Source: Chloroflexota bacterium
Lineage (GTDB): Bacteria; Chloroflexota; Dehalococcoidia; Bin125
NCBI GenBank assembly: GCA_028874365.1
Contig: JAPPJZ010000056.1
Location: forward strand, 16,956-80,955
DNA length: 64,000 nt
Reading direction: 5' to 3'
Part shown: positions 37,545 through 46,468 of the stretch, one piece after another
How the letters are laid out: each line of letters opens with the position of its first letter
Position numbering within the stretch: position 1 is the stretch's first letter
The notes under the pieces: generated by a model
What the model was told of the DNA's origin: nothing
Databases searched by the model: none
What the model saw: only the letters and a program-made list of their open reading frames with translations
Program-made: the position numbers and the translations under genes

Positions 37545-38155
37545 CGGCGTCCCCGGCGACGGTTCTCGGCATCGGGGCGCTCAAGTTGGACGCCGACGAA
37601 ATCCGACACGGCATTGCCGATATCGAGCGCCTCGGCTTCGGTTGGGAAACGGCCGATGCGCATGAGGTTGCCGTTGGCGAAGGCGATATGGGTGCTGTGC
37701 GAGCCGCTGAACTGGAGCAGGAGTGGACGCGCGCGCTGCTCTTTCATGGTGATGGTGTCGATGTCGTAGAGCTCGAAGCTCCAGTCGCGGTTGACGACCC
37801 AGAGCATCGACTGATGGACGCGGGCGATGTCGTCCTCCAGGTCGAAGTCGACCTCAAGCACGTCGCCACCGATCACGCCGAGGATGGCCCAGAGGATGCC
37901 GCCGCCAAAGTAGCCGGCGGCCGCGCCGATCATGATGACGCCGATCGGGTCGGACCCGCCGAAGGCGAGGAGGGCGATGACCGCCGTGATCACGGCGGGG
38001 ATGCCGCCGTAGGCCCAGTTGGGCAGCGGTGACCAAAAGGTGCGCAGACGCAACGTATCCTGATTGGGATAGGAGAGGCGCACGATGGAGGAGCGCGTTT
38101 TGGGGGCGGCCGGCTCGGGACCGTCGGCCGGTCGTCGGCGTCGTCTGCGGGCCAT
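37541..38155 (-). CDS. Membrane protein of unknown function, 204 aa
   Basis: A very basic N-terminus (MARRRRRRPADG) is followed by two hydrophobic helices at about residues 50-68 and 72-97 (GGIPAVITAVIALLAFGG, VIMIGAAAGYFGGGILWAI). A soluble beta-rich C-terminal domain then runs to the end (LWVVNRDWSFELYDID). I do not recognise the family. It overlaps the YqeK-like gene by ATGA. Confidence 0.65.
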   Translation of the reverse strand: MARRRRRRPADGPEPAAPKTRSSIVRLSYPNQDTLRLRTFWSPLPNWAYGGIPAVITAVIALLAFGGSDPIGVIMIGAAAGYFGGGILWAILGVIGGDVLEVDFDLEDDIARVHQSMLWVVNRDWSFELYDIDTITMKEQRARPLLLQFSGSHSTHIAFANGNLMRIGRFPTEAEALDIGNAVSDFVGVQLERPDAENRRRGRR

Positions 38156-38171
38156 GATCAGAGGCTATCCG

Positions 38172-38405
38172 ATGCTCCGCTGGCCGATGCACCGCTCGTC
38201 AGGCGTCGCACTGGCTGTGCTGACCTGGGCGATGGCGGTGTCGCCGGCGCTCGCCCAGGAGGTTGTCATGTCGGGGAGCCGTTACTCGGCTCCCCTGTGG
38301 GCGTGGATCGCGTCGATCGCGGTGGCGGTTGGGTTGGGTGTGATCGGGTTGGGAATCGGGTTCTGGTTCCTGCGCAAACGATCGCGGATTGAATCCTCGG
38401 ACTGA
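38172..38405 (+). CDS. Small exported membrane protein, 77 aa
   Basis: A signal peptide-like start (MLRWPMHRSSGVALAVLTWA, AQ cleavage region) is followed by one transmembrane helix and a basic tail RKRSRIESSD. AGAGG sits 7 nt upstream of the ATG at 38172; starts at 38085 and 38154 are possible. It is divergent from the membrane protein gene and ends at a strong hairpin. Function unknown. Confidence 0.5.
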   Translation: MLRWPMHRSSGVALAVLTWAMAVSPALAQEVVMSGSRYSAPLWAWIASIAVAVGLGVIGLGIGFWFLRKRSRIESSD

Positions 38406-38410
38406 TACGA

Positions 38411-38440
38411 CGAAGCGCGCCCTCGAAGGAGCGCGCTTCG
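38411..38440. terminator. Bidirectional hairpin terminator
   Basis: CGAAGCGCGC (38411-38420) and GCGCGCTTCG (38431-38440) form a perfect 10-bp stem around a 10-nt loop, between the convergent small membrane gene and acyl-CoA dehydrogenase gene. No T tract. Confidence 0.65.
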
Positions 38441-38463
38441 CGGATTGACGTGGATCGAGGCGC

Positions 38464-39594
38464 TTAGATCTCGAGTAGTTCGGCGACCTTCTCGCGGTGG
38501 TGGTCGGCGTCGCCCCACATCAGCTCGGCCATCTTCTGGCGGCGGAAGTAGAGCTGGATGATGTACTCCTTGGTGAAGCCGATGCCGCCGTGGATCTGCT
38601 GGCCGTGGGCGACGACGCGGCGGGTGGCGTCGGAGCACCAGGCCTTGGCCATGGCGACCTGGAGGTCGGCGTCGTCTTCGCCTTCGGTGACGGCCCAGGC
38701 GGCGCGGTACATGATGAAGCGCGAGCCGTCGACGTCGGTGATCATGTCGGCGGCCTTGTGCTGGATCGCCTGGAACGAGCCGATCGGGCGACCGAACTGG
38801 ATGCGCTCCTTGGCGTAGTCGACCGAGATCTCGAAGTCGCGCTGGGCCAGACCGACGAGGTAGGCGCAGTAGGCGACGGTGTAGTAACGCTTCGCCGCCT
38901 CGATGATTGGCCAGGCTTCGCCGTTCGGGCCGAGCAGCGCGTCTCCGCTGACTCGGACATTCTCCAGCTTGACCTCGCACTGCTTGTCGGCGGCGATGGT
39001 CTGGAGAACGGTGGTCGAGAGGCCGTCGGCGTTGCCGGGAACGAGGAAGAGCGAGACGCCTTCATCGCCTTCGGAGCCGGCTGCACGGGCGGCGACCAGA
39101 ATGGTGTCCGCGACGTGGGCGTCGGGGATGAACAGCTTGGTGCCGTTGAGCACAAAGCCGTCGCCGTCGGCCTCGCAAGTGGTCTCGATGCCCGAGCTGT
39201 CGAAGCGGGCAGAGGGTTCGGTCAGGGCGAAGGTCATCACGTGCTGACCGGCTGCGACGGCGGTGCAGTACTGCTGCTTCTGCGCGTCGGTGCCGATCGC
39301 CTCAACGAAGGCGGCGGTGAGCACGGTGTTGATGTACGGCCCGGGAACGAGCGCGCGGCCGAACTCTTCGAGCAGCACGCAGAGGTCGAGGAAGGAGAGA
39401 CCCGCGCCGCCGAGCTCCTCGGCGGTGATCAGCCCCATCCAACCCTGGTTGGCCATGCCGTTCCAGAGGTCGTCGGTGTAGCCGCGCTCGTCCTCTTCCA
39501 TGTCGCGCACGAGCTTCTCCGTGCACTCGTTGGTGAGGAAGTCGCGGGCGAAATTCTTCAGCAGTTCCTGTTCTTCGGTCAGTCCGAGGTCCAT
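38464..39594 (-). CDS. Acyl-CoA dehydrogenase family protein
   Basis: A 376-residue flavoprotein that introduces an alpha-beta double bond into acyl-CoAs. N-terminal helices start MDLGLTEEQELLKNFARDF. The FAD/substrate region has VMTFALTEPSARFDSSGI, and the C-terminal signature is IHGGIGFTKEY. The catalytic base cannot be assigned with certainty. It stands alone, divergent from the amidase gene across about 200 bp, with the hairpin at 38411 after its stop. Confidence 0.92.
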   Translation of the reverse strand: MDLGLTEEQELLKNFARDFLTNECTEKLVRDMEEDERGYTDDLWNGMANQGWMGLITAEELGGAGLSFLDLCVLLEEFGRALVPGPYINTVLTAAFVEAIGTDAQKQQYCTAVAAGQHVMTFALTEPSARFDSSGIETTCEADGDGFVLNGTKLFIPDAHVADTILVAARAAGSEGDEGVSLFLVPGNADGLSTTVLQTIAADKQCEVKLENVRVSGDALLGPNGEAWPIIEAAKRYYTVAYCAYLVGLAQRDFEISVDYAKERIQFGRPIGSFQAIQHKAADMITDVDGSRFIMYRAAWAVTEGEDDADLQVAMAKAWCSDATRRVVAHGQQIHGGIGFTKEYIIQLYFRRQKMAELMWGDADHHREKVAELLEI

Positions 39595-39792
39595 GTCATC
39601 CTCCGTGGCGGCCCACCAGCGCTCGATGGAACCGCAGCAGTTGCAAGTGAAATGGGCACGCGCGAACGCGCAACGTTTCAGAGGCTATCGGAAAGGTCGG
39701 TATCGCGCCAGATAGGGAGTTGCGATTGCAGTCGTCGACGGCCAATAACGCGCTGAGCCCGATGACCATCGACCGCCCGATATTCTCAGACC

Positions 39793-41940
39793 GTGATGGT
39801 CGGGGCCACCGAGCGGGCGTCGCACTGGGGATTGGCTGCATGTCTCGCAGTCGCGGTTGTCGCGGCGCTGAGCGCGCTGGTCGTCTCCGGTCTCTGGGCG
39901 TCGCGATCGGCCCTGGCCGAAACGTTTCGTCCGATCGTTCGCGATGCCGCGATCAATGGCCCGCTGGACGTGGACTGGTTCGTCCTGTTCGCGCTGGCCG
40001 GGGAAACCTATTCGCTGACGCTGGAACGCCACACGCTGCGCGCGGGTGAGATCACGATCTGGCAGCCTGCGACCGACGGGTCTGAGGCACGGATGGTGGC
40101 TCGGGCTCCGGGCTCGCCGCATCCGATGATCTGGACGGCGCCGAGCAGCGGCGCCTGGCGCGCTCGCGTGTCGGGAGTGAGAGGATCGACCGGTTCCTAC
40201 CGGCTGCGCATCCAGGGCCATTCCGATGCAGTTGGTGCGGATCTGCCCACGGCCCAACTGGGCTCCTACGACGCAGCCGGTGTGCTGATCGAGCGATCGC
40301 TGATCGACGATCCTGGCGATGTGGACTGGTTCGCCTTCCCGGTGGCGGCCGAGAATCGATACGAGATCTGGTCGGTGCCGGGCTCCGTGGCGGGCCTCTC
40401 GGCGAGCGTGAGAGAGCCGGAAGGCAACGGCTTTGAAGAGGTACATACCAAGGGACATGCCTTCAGCGACATCCTCGAGCCGTCCAGGGACGGCCTGGCG
40501 GTCATCGCCGTGCGTGGGAGAGAGCCGTGGATGACCGGCAGTTACGCGTTTGGCATCACCCGACGGGGATCGGCGCCGGAGCTGGAGTTCGTTCTTCCGG
40601 AGCGGGAGCCGTCGAGACTGCTGATCGGGTCGATCGAGGCCGCCGGATCGCCGGGCCTGGCGGAATTCTCGTTTGCGGGTGAATGGGGTCCGCTGTCGCA
40701 GCGCAGCGGACTGCGTGTCTGGATCGATTCCGACCCGGATTCCGATGAAGAGGGCGAGTGGGAGTACCTGTTGCGCTCGCTGGACGGGCGGAACTGGCGA
40801 CTGTGGTCATTCGAGGGCCGCGAGTGGATTGCGCGTGGCTACGTGTCGGCTGATGGGTTCGACACGCTAGTGATGGGTTGGAGCGGCCGCACGGCCGATG
40901 AGCGGATTCGCTGGCAGGCGAGCGTGAAGAACTCGGACGGTACCTGGACGTTGTCCAGACCGCAGTGGTTGGACGTTCCGCATCCGCGGCCGGCGCTGCC
41001 GCCGCTGTGGGCCGCACGCGAACGGACGGGAGCGGAGGACCCGCGCTATCACGCGGAACTGAGGGCGGCGGGCGTCGTCGAGGAGGTGCCGGACGACGCG
41101 CTGGTGGTGGTGCTGGACCCGGGGCACGGCGTAGATACGGGCGCCTGGGACAACGGGGTCTTGGAGGCTGAGTCGAACCTGAGGTTCGCGCTCCGAATCG
41201 AGGAGCTGTTGGAGGCCAACGGTGTGTACGTGGCGCTGACGCGACGTTCCTCCGGACGCCCGTACCTGAATCTCGATGAGGCGCTGTGGAGACCGGACTA
41301 CCAGGCCCGCGCGGAGTTGGCGCATCGGGCCAACGCCGATCTGTTCGTCTCGATTCACTCCAACGCCAACTTCCGCCTGCCGATCAACGGTCTCGAGGCG
41401 TGGTATCTGCCTCGCTGGCACGGGGACGAAGCGAACCTTCGCCTCTCTGAGCTGCTGCTCGACCATGTGCAGCGCGGCCTGGCGGAGTACGGCTATCCAA
41501 CCTCGACACTGGTCTACGACTCGACTTGCTGGGAGCTCGTCAACAACGTCTGCGATCCGATCTACGTGCTGGCGCCGTTCCTGCAGGTCGACGCGGATGC
41601 CGCGCGTCGTTGGGGCTACGAACCGGCCGAGCTCGGGCTGTCTGAGGATCCCTTTGCACCGGCCGTCAACCATTGGCTGTGGCAGAACGACATCACGGTC
41701 GGGGAGCCGCCGATCGATCTGATCGATCCGGACACGCAGTCCGGACCGGGGAAGATCATTCGCGGCAACCTGATGCCGACCGTGTTGTTGGAGCTGCTGT
41801 ACGTGACCCACGAAGGGGACGCGCGAATCCTGCGAGATCCGGCGGCCCGCGAGGTCATCGCCCAGGCGATTGCGGACGGAATTCTGGAGTTTCTCGGCGT
41901 GGAGTTGGCAGCGTGCGAAGGGTCGTTGTGTCGCGGTTGA
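39793..41940 (+). CDS. N-acetylmuramoyl-L-alanine amidase (Amidase_3) with large N-terminal region
   Basis: A 715-residue secreted or membrane-anchored cell-wall hydrolase. A hydrophobic helix lies at about residues 14-36. Two beta-rich modules like pre-peptidase C-terminal domains follow (DVDWFVLFALAGETYSL and DVDWFAFPVAAENRYEI). From about residue 435 comes the zinc amidase: DPGHGVDTG, NLRFALRIEELLEANG, SIHSNAN and the late VLLELLYVTH supplying the second Glu. The GTG at 39793 is exactly six bases after a TATTCT -10, suggesting a leaderless start; the ATG at 39796 is the alternative. Confidence 0.87.
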   Translation: MMVGATERASHWGLAACLAVAVVAALSALVVSGLWASRSALAETFRPIVRDAAINGPLDVDWFVLFALAGETYSLTLERHTLRAGEITIWQPATDGSEARMVARAPGSPHPMIWTAPSSGAWRARVSGVRGSTGSYRLRIQGHSDAVGADLPTAQLGSYDAAGVLIERSLIDDPGDVDWFAFPVAAENRYEIWSVPGSVAGLSASVREPEGNGFEEVHTKGHAFSDILEPSRDGLAVIAVRGREPWMTGSYAFGITRRGSAPELEFVLPEREPSRLLIGSIEAAGSPGLAEFSFAGEWGPLSQRSGLRVWIDSDPDSDEEGEWEYLLRSLDGRNWRLWSFEGREWIARGYVSADGFDTLVMGWSGRTADERIRWQASVKNSDGTWTLSRPQWLDVPHPRPALPPLWAARERTGAEDPRYHAELRAAGVVEEVPDDALVVVLDPGHGVDTGAWDNGVLEAESNLRFALRIEELLEANGVYVALTRRSSGRPYLNLDEALWRPDYQARAELAHRANADLFVSIHSNANFRLPINGLEAWYLPRWHGDEANLRLSELLLDHVQRGLAEYGYPTSTLVYDSTCWELVNNVCDPIYVLAPFLQVDADAARRWGYEPAELGLSEDPFAPAVNHWLWQNDITVGEPPIDLIDPDTQSGPGKIIRGNLMPTVLLELLYVTHEGDARILRDPAAREVIAQAIADGILEFLGVELAACEGSLCRG

Positions 41941-42127
41941 CTCAGATCGTGTAGTGGGTTGTGCGGAGTCAGTCGTTGCGGTCGTTGTGACACAGGTTGT
42001 GTGTGCTGCGTGGAACTTGTGATTCGGACCACAACACGGAGTATCCGCGCTCGGGCATACGGTCGGTTCCAGGCAGAGGCACGCGGTGTGCTTCACCACC
42101 CCAGAGGACAACCGGGAGGTAGATGAC

Positions 42128-42625
42128 ATGACCCGCACGAGCATGACCGGGGCGAGCGCCGTGACACCGGTTCCTGACGTGGCCGACGCGCTGGTTGATC
42201 AGCAGAAGATCTTTCCCTACCTGACGTACTCCGACGCGCCGGCGGCGATCGAATGGCTCTGCCGCGTGTTCGGGTTCGAGTTGGCGAACTCCTACACCGT
42301 GGCGGACGGTCGGATCGCTCACGCCGCGCTGTGCCATGAGGGCCTGTACGTGATGCTCTCGTCGGAGATGGAGCAGCTCGGCAATTGCGCTCCGGACGGT
42401 GAGGCGCGGCCGACCTCGCGGGTTCACATCCATGTACGTGATGTCGAGGCGCACTACGAGCGCGCTCTGCTCGAGGGCGCGACGATTGTCCAGGGGATGC
42501 AGGACCACTTCTGGGGTCTGCGGTCGTACCACGCGCTGGATTCGGAGGGTTACCGCTGGAGTTTCTGTCAGCGCGTGCGCGAAGTCCCACGCGAGGTGGT
42601 CGAGCGTCAGCTGTCGGCCTGGTAG
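42128..42625 (+). CDS. VOC (glyoxalase/bleomycin-resistance fold) protein 1 of 5
   Basis: A 165-residue single vicinal-oxygen-chelate protein. The shared core reads FPYLTYSDAPAAIEWLCRVF, then HIHVRDVEAHYERALLEGA and DSEGYRWSF near the end. It is the most diverged of the five: it has a 30-residue N-terminal extension and DHFWGLRSY in place of DQFxGDRxY. The ATG at 42128 follows GGGAGGT; a GTG at 42086 is less likely. A strong hairpin separates it from the next copy. Function (isomerase, dioxygenase or binding protein) is unknown. Confidence 0.82.
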   Translation: MTRTSMTGASAVTPVPDVADALVDQQKIFPYLTYSDAPAAIEWLCRVFGFELANSYTVADGRIAHAALCHEGLYVMLSSEMEQLGNCAPDGEARPTSRVHIHVRDVEAHYERALLEGATIVQGMQDHFWGLRSYHALDSEGYRWSFCQRVREVPREVVERQLSAW

Positions 42626-42651
42626 CCGAACCGCCGCGCGATATGTCACGT

Positions 42652-42672
42652 CGCCCCGCGCTACGCGGGGCG
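42652..42672. terminator. Perfect hairpin between VOC genes 1 and 2
   Basis: CGCCCCGCG and CGCGGGGCG form a 9-bp stem with the loop CTA, 26 nt after the stop of VOC 1. It is followed by an AT-rich stretch (GCATAT...ATATGC) likely to contain the promoter of VOC 2. Confidence 0.6.
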
Positions 42673-42745
42673 GCTTGCATATCAGAACATATATGCGCTA
42701 ACGTCGAACTCGTGCGCGATTGATGGAGTGAGGGAGCTGAGCGAG

Positions 42746-43210
42746 ATGTCGGATGCCGTCGAACTGGAACACCAACGGATCGTTCCCTACCTGACCTATG
42801 CCGACGCACCGACGGCGATCGACTGGCTCTGCCGGGTGTTTGGATTCAACGAAGTCCGGCGCATGGAGACCGGCGATGGCCGGATCGGTCACGCGGCGCT
42901 GAGTTTCATGGGCGAACAGGTCATGATCTCGTCGGCCTTCGACGAGGCCGGCACCAGGTCGCCTCGCGATCTGCCCGGTCTGCACCAGCAGATCACGGTG
43001 TACGTCGACGGTGTCGATGCCCATTTTGCTCACGCTCAGACGGAGGGCGCGGCCATACTGTCGGAGCCTGAGGACCAGTTCTGGGGCGACCGCACGTATT
43101 GGGTGCAGGACCTGGAAGGGCACCGTTGGACCTTCCAGCAACATCTGCGCGTCGTGCCTGACGAGGAGTCGGCGGCGGCGATGCGGAGGATTGCGAGCGA
43201 ACGAGAGTAG
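42746..43210 (+). CDS. VOC protein 2 of 5
   Basis: A 154-residue paralogue with VPYLTYADAPTAIDWLCRVF, YVDGVDAHFAHAQTEGA, DQFWGDRTY and DLEGHRWTFQQH. The ATG at 42746 has AGGGAG upstream and is preferred over the GTG at 42728. It heads the run of four closely spaced copies. Metal ligands expected in the fold (His/Glu at four positions) are not all obvious, so a non-enzymatic or metal-free role is possible. Confidence 0.85.
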   Translation: MSDAVELEHQRIVPYLTYADAPTAIDWLCRVFGFNEVRRMETGDGRIGHAALSFMGEQVMISSAFDEAGTRSPRDLPGLHQQITVYVDGVDAHFAHAQTEGAAILSEPEDQFWGDRTYWVQDLEGHRWTFQQHLRVVPDEESAAAMRRIASERE

Positions 43211-43262
43211 GCGCGCTCGGCTCTGGGCGTGCTGCGACGTATTGGAACGAGAGGACGGAATC

Positions 43263-43724
43263 ATGGTTCAGAATCCACCAGAGGGCAATCAGCGGGTGAT
43301 CCCGTACTTGTCCTACGCCGATGCGCCGGCGGCAATCGAGTTTCTCTGCGGTGCGTACGGTTTCGAAGCCGGGACGCAGATGGATATGGGCAACGGCGTG
43401 CTCGGGCACGCTGAACTGCATCTGCAGGACAATGTGGTCTTCCTCGCCACCGCCTTCGATGAGATGGGCCTCGCCAGCCCCCGCAGCCTGAGCGCTGTGC
43501 ACGGGCAGGTGATGGTCTATGTGGACGACGTCGACGACCACTACGAACACGCCAGGGCGGCTGGCGCCGAGATCGTTGAGGAGATCGCCGATCAGTTCTA
43601 TGGCGACCGCAGCTATCGCACCGTCGATCCTGAGGGGCACCAGTGGATCTTCACGCAGCACATCCGCGATGTCACTCCGGAGGAGCTGATGGCGGCCGTG
43701 GAGCAGATGAGCGACGGAGCGTGA
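43263..43724 (+). CDS. VOC protein 3 of 5
   Basis: A 153-residue paralogue: IPYLSYADAPAAIEFLCGAY, MVYVDDVDDHYEHARAAGA, DQFYGDRSY and DPEGHQWIFTQH. The ATG at 43263 is preceded by AGAGGA and lies well inside a longer open frame whose upstream part overlaps VOC 2 out of frame. It is 52 nt from copy 2 and 4 nt from copy 4, so these are cotranscribed. Confidence 0.85.
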   Translation: MVQNPPEGNQRVIPYLSYADAPAAIEFLCGAYGFEAGTQMDMGNGVLGHAELHLQDNVVFLATAFDEMGLASPRSLSAVHGQVMVYVDDVDDHYEHARAAGAEIVEEIADQFYGDRSYRTVDPEGHQWIFTQHIRDVTPEELMAAVEQMSDGA

Positions 43725-43728
43725 CGAG

Positions 43729-44196
43729 ATGACGGAGCAACAGGACCTCGCAGCCGGCCGTAGACAACGGATCGTGCCGGCGCTGTCGTACGACGACGCG
43801 CCGGCGATGATCGAGTTCCTCTGCCGTGCGTTCGGCTTCGTCGAACGATTCCGGCTCAACATGCCGGACGGCAGTATTGGCCATGCCTCGCTGCTCAGTG
43901 ACGAGGATGAGGTGACCCTGGCGTCGGCCTTCCCGGAGGGCGGACTTGGCGGGCCGAGCGGGCTGCCTCACCTGCACGCCAGCGTGATGGTCTACGTCGA
44001 CGATGTCGACGCGCACTACGCTCGCGCCGTCGCTGAGGGCGCGACGATCCTGCAAGAGCCGGAGGACCAGTTCTTCGGCGACCGGACCTATCGGGCAGAG
44101 GACCCGGAGGGCGGGCGCTGGTGGTTCCATCAGGAGCTACAGAAGTTCACGGGCGACGAGGTGCAAGCCACGATCGACGCGATGTCGGAGGAGTAG
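43729..44196 (+). CDS. VOC protein 4 of 5
   Basis: A 155-residue paralogue: VPALSYDDAPAMIEFLCRAF, MVYVDDVDAHYARAVAEGA, DQFFGDRTY and DPEGGRWWFHQE. It starts 4 nt after the stop of copy 3. The conserved motif before each C-terminus suggests the same ligand pocket in all copies, with variation at the third aromatic position of DQF(W/Y/F)GDR. Confidence 0.85.
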   Translation: MTEQQDLAAGRRQRIVPALSYDDAPAMIEFLCRAFGFVERFRLNMPDGSIGHASLLSDEDEVTLASAFPEGGLGGPSGLPHLHASVMVYVDDVDAHYARAVAEGATILQEPEDQFFGDRTYRAEDPEGGRWWFHQELQKFTGDEVQATIDAMSEE

Positions 44197-44208
44197 CTGG
44201 CAGCGGAT

Positions 44209-44679
44209 ATGGCTGACGTCCCACTGCCTGGGGGATCGCAACACATTGCGCCCTACGTGTACTACGACGACCCGCGCGCGGCGACGGCGTTCCTATGTGA
44301 AGTGTTCGGCTTTGAGCAGACGATGCTGCTGGAATGGCCCGATGGCGCCGTGGCGCACGCGGAGGTCTCGCTCAATGGCGAGCGGGTGTTGATTGGATAT
44401 GCGGATCCGAGCTTTGGTCTGAGCACCCCACGAACACTCGGAGCCCAGCACACGGTGCTTTGTGTGTACGTCTCCGATGTCGACGCCCACTGCGAACAAG
44501 CGACGAAGGCCGGGGCGGAGATCGTCCGTCCGCTGGCTGACCAGTTCTACGGTTCGAGGGCGTACACGGCGCGCGATTGCGAGGGCACGCTCTGGGAGTT
44601 TCGCCAGCATCTGCGCGAGCCGTCGCATGAGGAGTTGACGGAGTCGCTCGCGAACCTGGCGCGGCTGATTGGTCGTTAG
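44209..44679 (+). CDS. VOC protein 5 of 5
   Basis: A 156-residue paralogue: APYVYYDDPRAATAFLCEVF, CVYVSDVDAHCEQATKAGA, DQFYGSRAY and CEGTLWEFRQH. It begins 12 nt after copy 4 and ends 11 nt before the convergent FDOR gene. It is more diverged than copies 2-4 (DPRAA for DAPAA). Confidence 0.84.
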   Translation: MADVPLPGGSQHIAPYVYYDDPRAATAFLCEVFGFEQTMLLEWPDGAVAHAEVSLNGERVLIGYADPSFGLSTPRTLGAQHTVLCVYVSDVDAHCEQATKAGAEIVRPLADQFYGSRAYTARDCEGTLWEFRQHLREPSHEELTESLANLARLIGR

Positions 44680-44690
44680 ACGCCCGGAGA

Positions 44691-45536
44691 CTACTCCCCG
44701 TAGACCACTCGGTGGGTCGTCTCGACGCGGACGACGACTCCCTGGCTCAGGTCGTAGCCGTCGTTGCGTTCGTCCGGGTACTTGTCAAGCTTCCAGTAGA
44801 GCGGCGTGAGTTCGTCGAGCATCTCGTGGCCCCGTACCGACGTGAGCGTCGCTTGACCTCGTAGTTCCGTGTAGCGGTAGGGGTTGGCTTCGTCGTGAAT
44901 GCTGACCGCGATCGCCGGATTGCGCTTCAGGTGCAGCGCCTTGAGCGTCGTGGGCATGGTCCAGAACTCGAGATCGTCCTGGCCGCCGCCCGATGCGCGG
45001 CGGTGCCAGACGACTGAAGAGCGTGGCTGACCGGTCGAACTGACGGTCGCGATGTGGGCGAAGTGCGGCGGGCTGAGCAGGTCGGTACCGGGCTCCGGCG
45101 GATCGACCACTTCCTCGGGGACGAAGTCGAAGGTCACCGTGCGCTCGACCGTCACGGTGACGCCCCATCCTTCGCCGCTGCCCTCGCCCTTCCCCGGGTA
45201 GTCGCGTCCGATGTACGAGCGCGAGATCTCGTCCACATCGTCCCAGCCAGTTCGCGCGCTGAGCGAGGCTGTGCCCACTATCTCGAGGGCGCGATAGGGA
45301 TTGGCCGCGTCGTGGACCGAAATCGCAACTCGCGGCTCGCGCAGCATGTTGAGCGACTTGCGATAGCGTTTGCCGGTGCTGAAGTAGACGGATGAGACCG
45401 AGCCGTCGGGGTTGACCTGTTCGGGACGGAACCAGACCGGCGACGATTGCGGCGAGCCGTCGCGGTTGACGGTCACGACGTGGGCGAAGTGGGGCGCGCC
45501 GCAGAGATCGGCGAATTCTGGTGGAACGGATGCCAT
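44691..45536 (-). CDS. Double split-barrel FDOR/PNPOx-like protein, copy 2
   Basis: A 281-residue protein of two fused flavin/deazaflavin oxidoreductase domains. Each begins with the same pattern: APHFAHVVTVNRDGSPQSSP at residue 14 and PPHFAHIATVSSTGQPRSSV near residue 158. Each also carries a matching NP-YR-LEIVG / NPYRYTELRG segment. Single-domain relatives bind F420, FMN or haem and form dimers; here the dimer is probably made within one chain. It is a tandem paralogue of 45572-46396, 35 nt away. The substrate is unknown. Confidence 0.85.
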   Translation of the reverse strand: MASVPPEFADLCGAPHFAHVVTVNRDGSPQSSPVWFRPEQVNPDGSVSSVYFSTGKRYRKSLNMLREPRVAISVHDAANPYRALEIVGTASLSARTGWDDVDEISRSYIGRDYPGKGEGSGEGWGVTVTVERTVTFDFVPEEVVDPPEPGTDLLSPPHFAHIATVSSTGQPRSSVVWHRRASGGGQDDLEFWTMPTTLKALHLKRNPAIAVSIHDEANPYRYTELRGQATLTSVRGHEMLDELTPLYWKLDKYPDERNDGYDLSQGVVVRVETTHRVVYGE

Positions 45537-45571
45537 CTTGTCTTCCTGTCAGCGCGTGGATTGGGCCTCGG

Positions 45572-46396
45572 TCAGCCGACTCGGTGGGTGGTCTCGACCC
45601 GGATCGCGACGCTGTCCATCTCGCTCACGTCCATGGGGAACTGGTCGAGCTTCCAGTAGAGGCGGGTCAGTTCGTCGGCCATCTGGCGGCCGTCGATGGG
45701 CGTGATCTGCGCCTGGCCGCGTATCTCCGTGTAGCGGTACGGGTCGACTTCATCATGGATGCTGACCGCGACGGCGGGGTTGTTGCGTAGGTGGCGGGTC
45801 TTGAGCGTCTCGGCGCCGGTCCAGAACTCGATGTCGTTCTCGCCGCCGCCTGCGGTCCGGCGATGCCAGACGACGGATGAGCGCGGCTGCCCTGTCGAGC
45901 TGACCGTGGCGATGTGGGCGAAGTGCGGTGGCATGAGCAGGTCGGAGCCGGCGGCGGGTTGGTCGACCGATGGCGGTTGCTCGCCGTCGTTGGGCAAGGT
46001 GACGCGGTCGATCTCGACGGTCACGTGCCAGCCCGCCGGGTCGTCGCCCTTGTACGGGTAGTCGGTGCCGAGGTAGGTGTTGGAGATCGCGTCGAGTTCG
46101 TCCCATGACTTTCGCGACACCATCGAGGCGGTGCCGACGATCTCGAGCATCCGATAGGGCTGGTCGGCGCCGTGGATCGAGAGGGCCACGCGCGGCTCGC
46201 GCTGCATGTTCAGCGCCTTGCGGTAGCGCAGTCCGGTGACGAAGAAGATCGACTCGACCGCGCCGTCGGCGGAGACCCGCTCGGGCCGAATCCAGATCGG
46301 AGAGGACTGTGGCGAGCCGTCGCGGTTGACGGTGACGAGATGGGCGAAGTGGGGCGCGCCGACGAGGTCGGCGTGCTCCGCAGGAACCGATGCCAT
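45572..46396 (-). CDS. Double split-barrel FDOR/PNPOx-like protein, copy 1
   Basis: A 274-residue paralogue with the same internal duplication: APHFAHLVTVNRDGSPQSSP near residue 14 and PPHFAHIATVSSTGQPRSSV near residue 154. The second-domain segment is letter-for-letter the same as in copy 2, so the gene duplication came after the domain duplication. Probably an operon with copy 2. It is preceded by the strong hairpin at 46417, which should insulate it from the ThDP enzyme gene upstream. Confidence 0.85.
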   Translation of the reverse strand: MASVPAEHADLVGAPHFAHLVTVNRDGSPQSSPIWIRPERVSADGAVESIFFVTGLRYRKALNMQREPRVALSIHGADQPYRMLEIVGTASMVSRKSWDELDAISNTYLGTDYPYKGDDPAGWHVTVEIDRVTLPNDGEQPPSVDQPAAGSDLLMPPHFAHIATVSSTGQPRSSVVWHRRTAGGGENDIEFWTGAETLKTRHLRNNPAVAVSIHDEVDPYRYTEIRGQAQITPIDGRQMADELTRLYWKLDQFPMDVSEMDSVAIRVETTHRVG

Positions 46397-46416
46397 GATT
46401 CAGGCCTTTGCAGATG

Positions 46417-46445
46417 ACAGAGGCGGGGCCGAACCCCGCCTCTGT
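46417..46445 (-). terminator. Strong 12-bp hairpin terminator
   Basis: ACAGAGGCGGGG and CCCCGCCTCTGT form a perfect 12-bp stem around a 5-nt loop, 23 nt after the stop of the ThDP enzyme gene and 20 nt before the FDOR gene on the same strand. No long T tract. Confidence 0.65.
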
Positions 46446-46468
46446 GGCTGTGTCTCGACGTACGAAAT

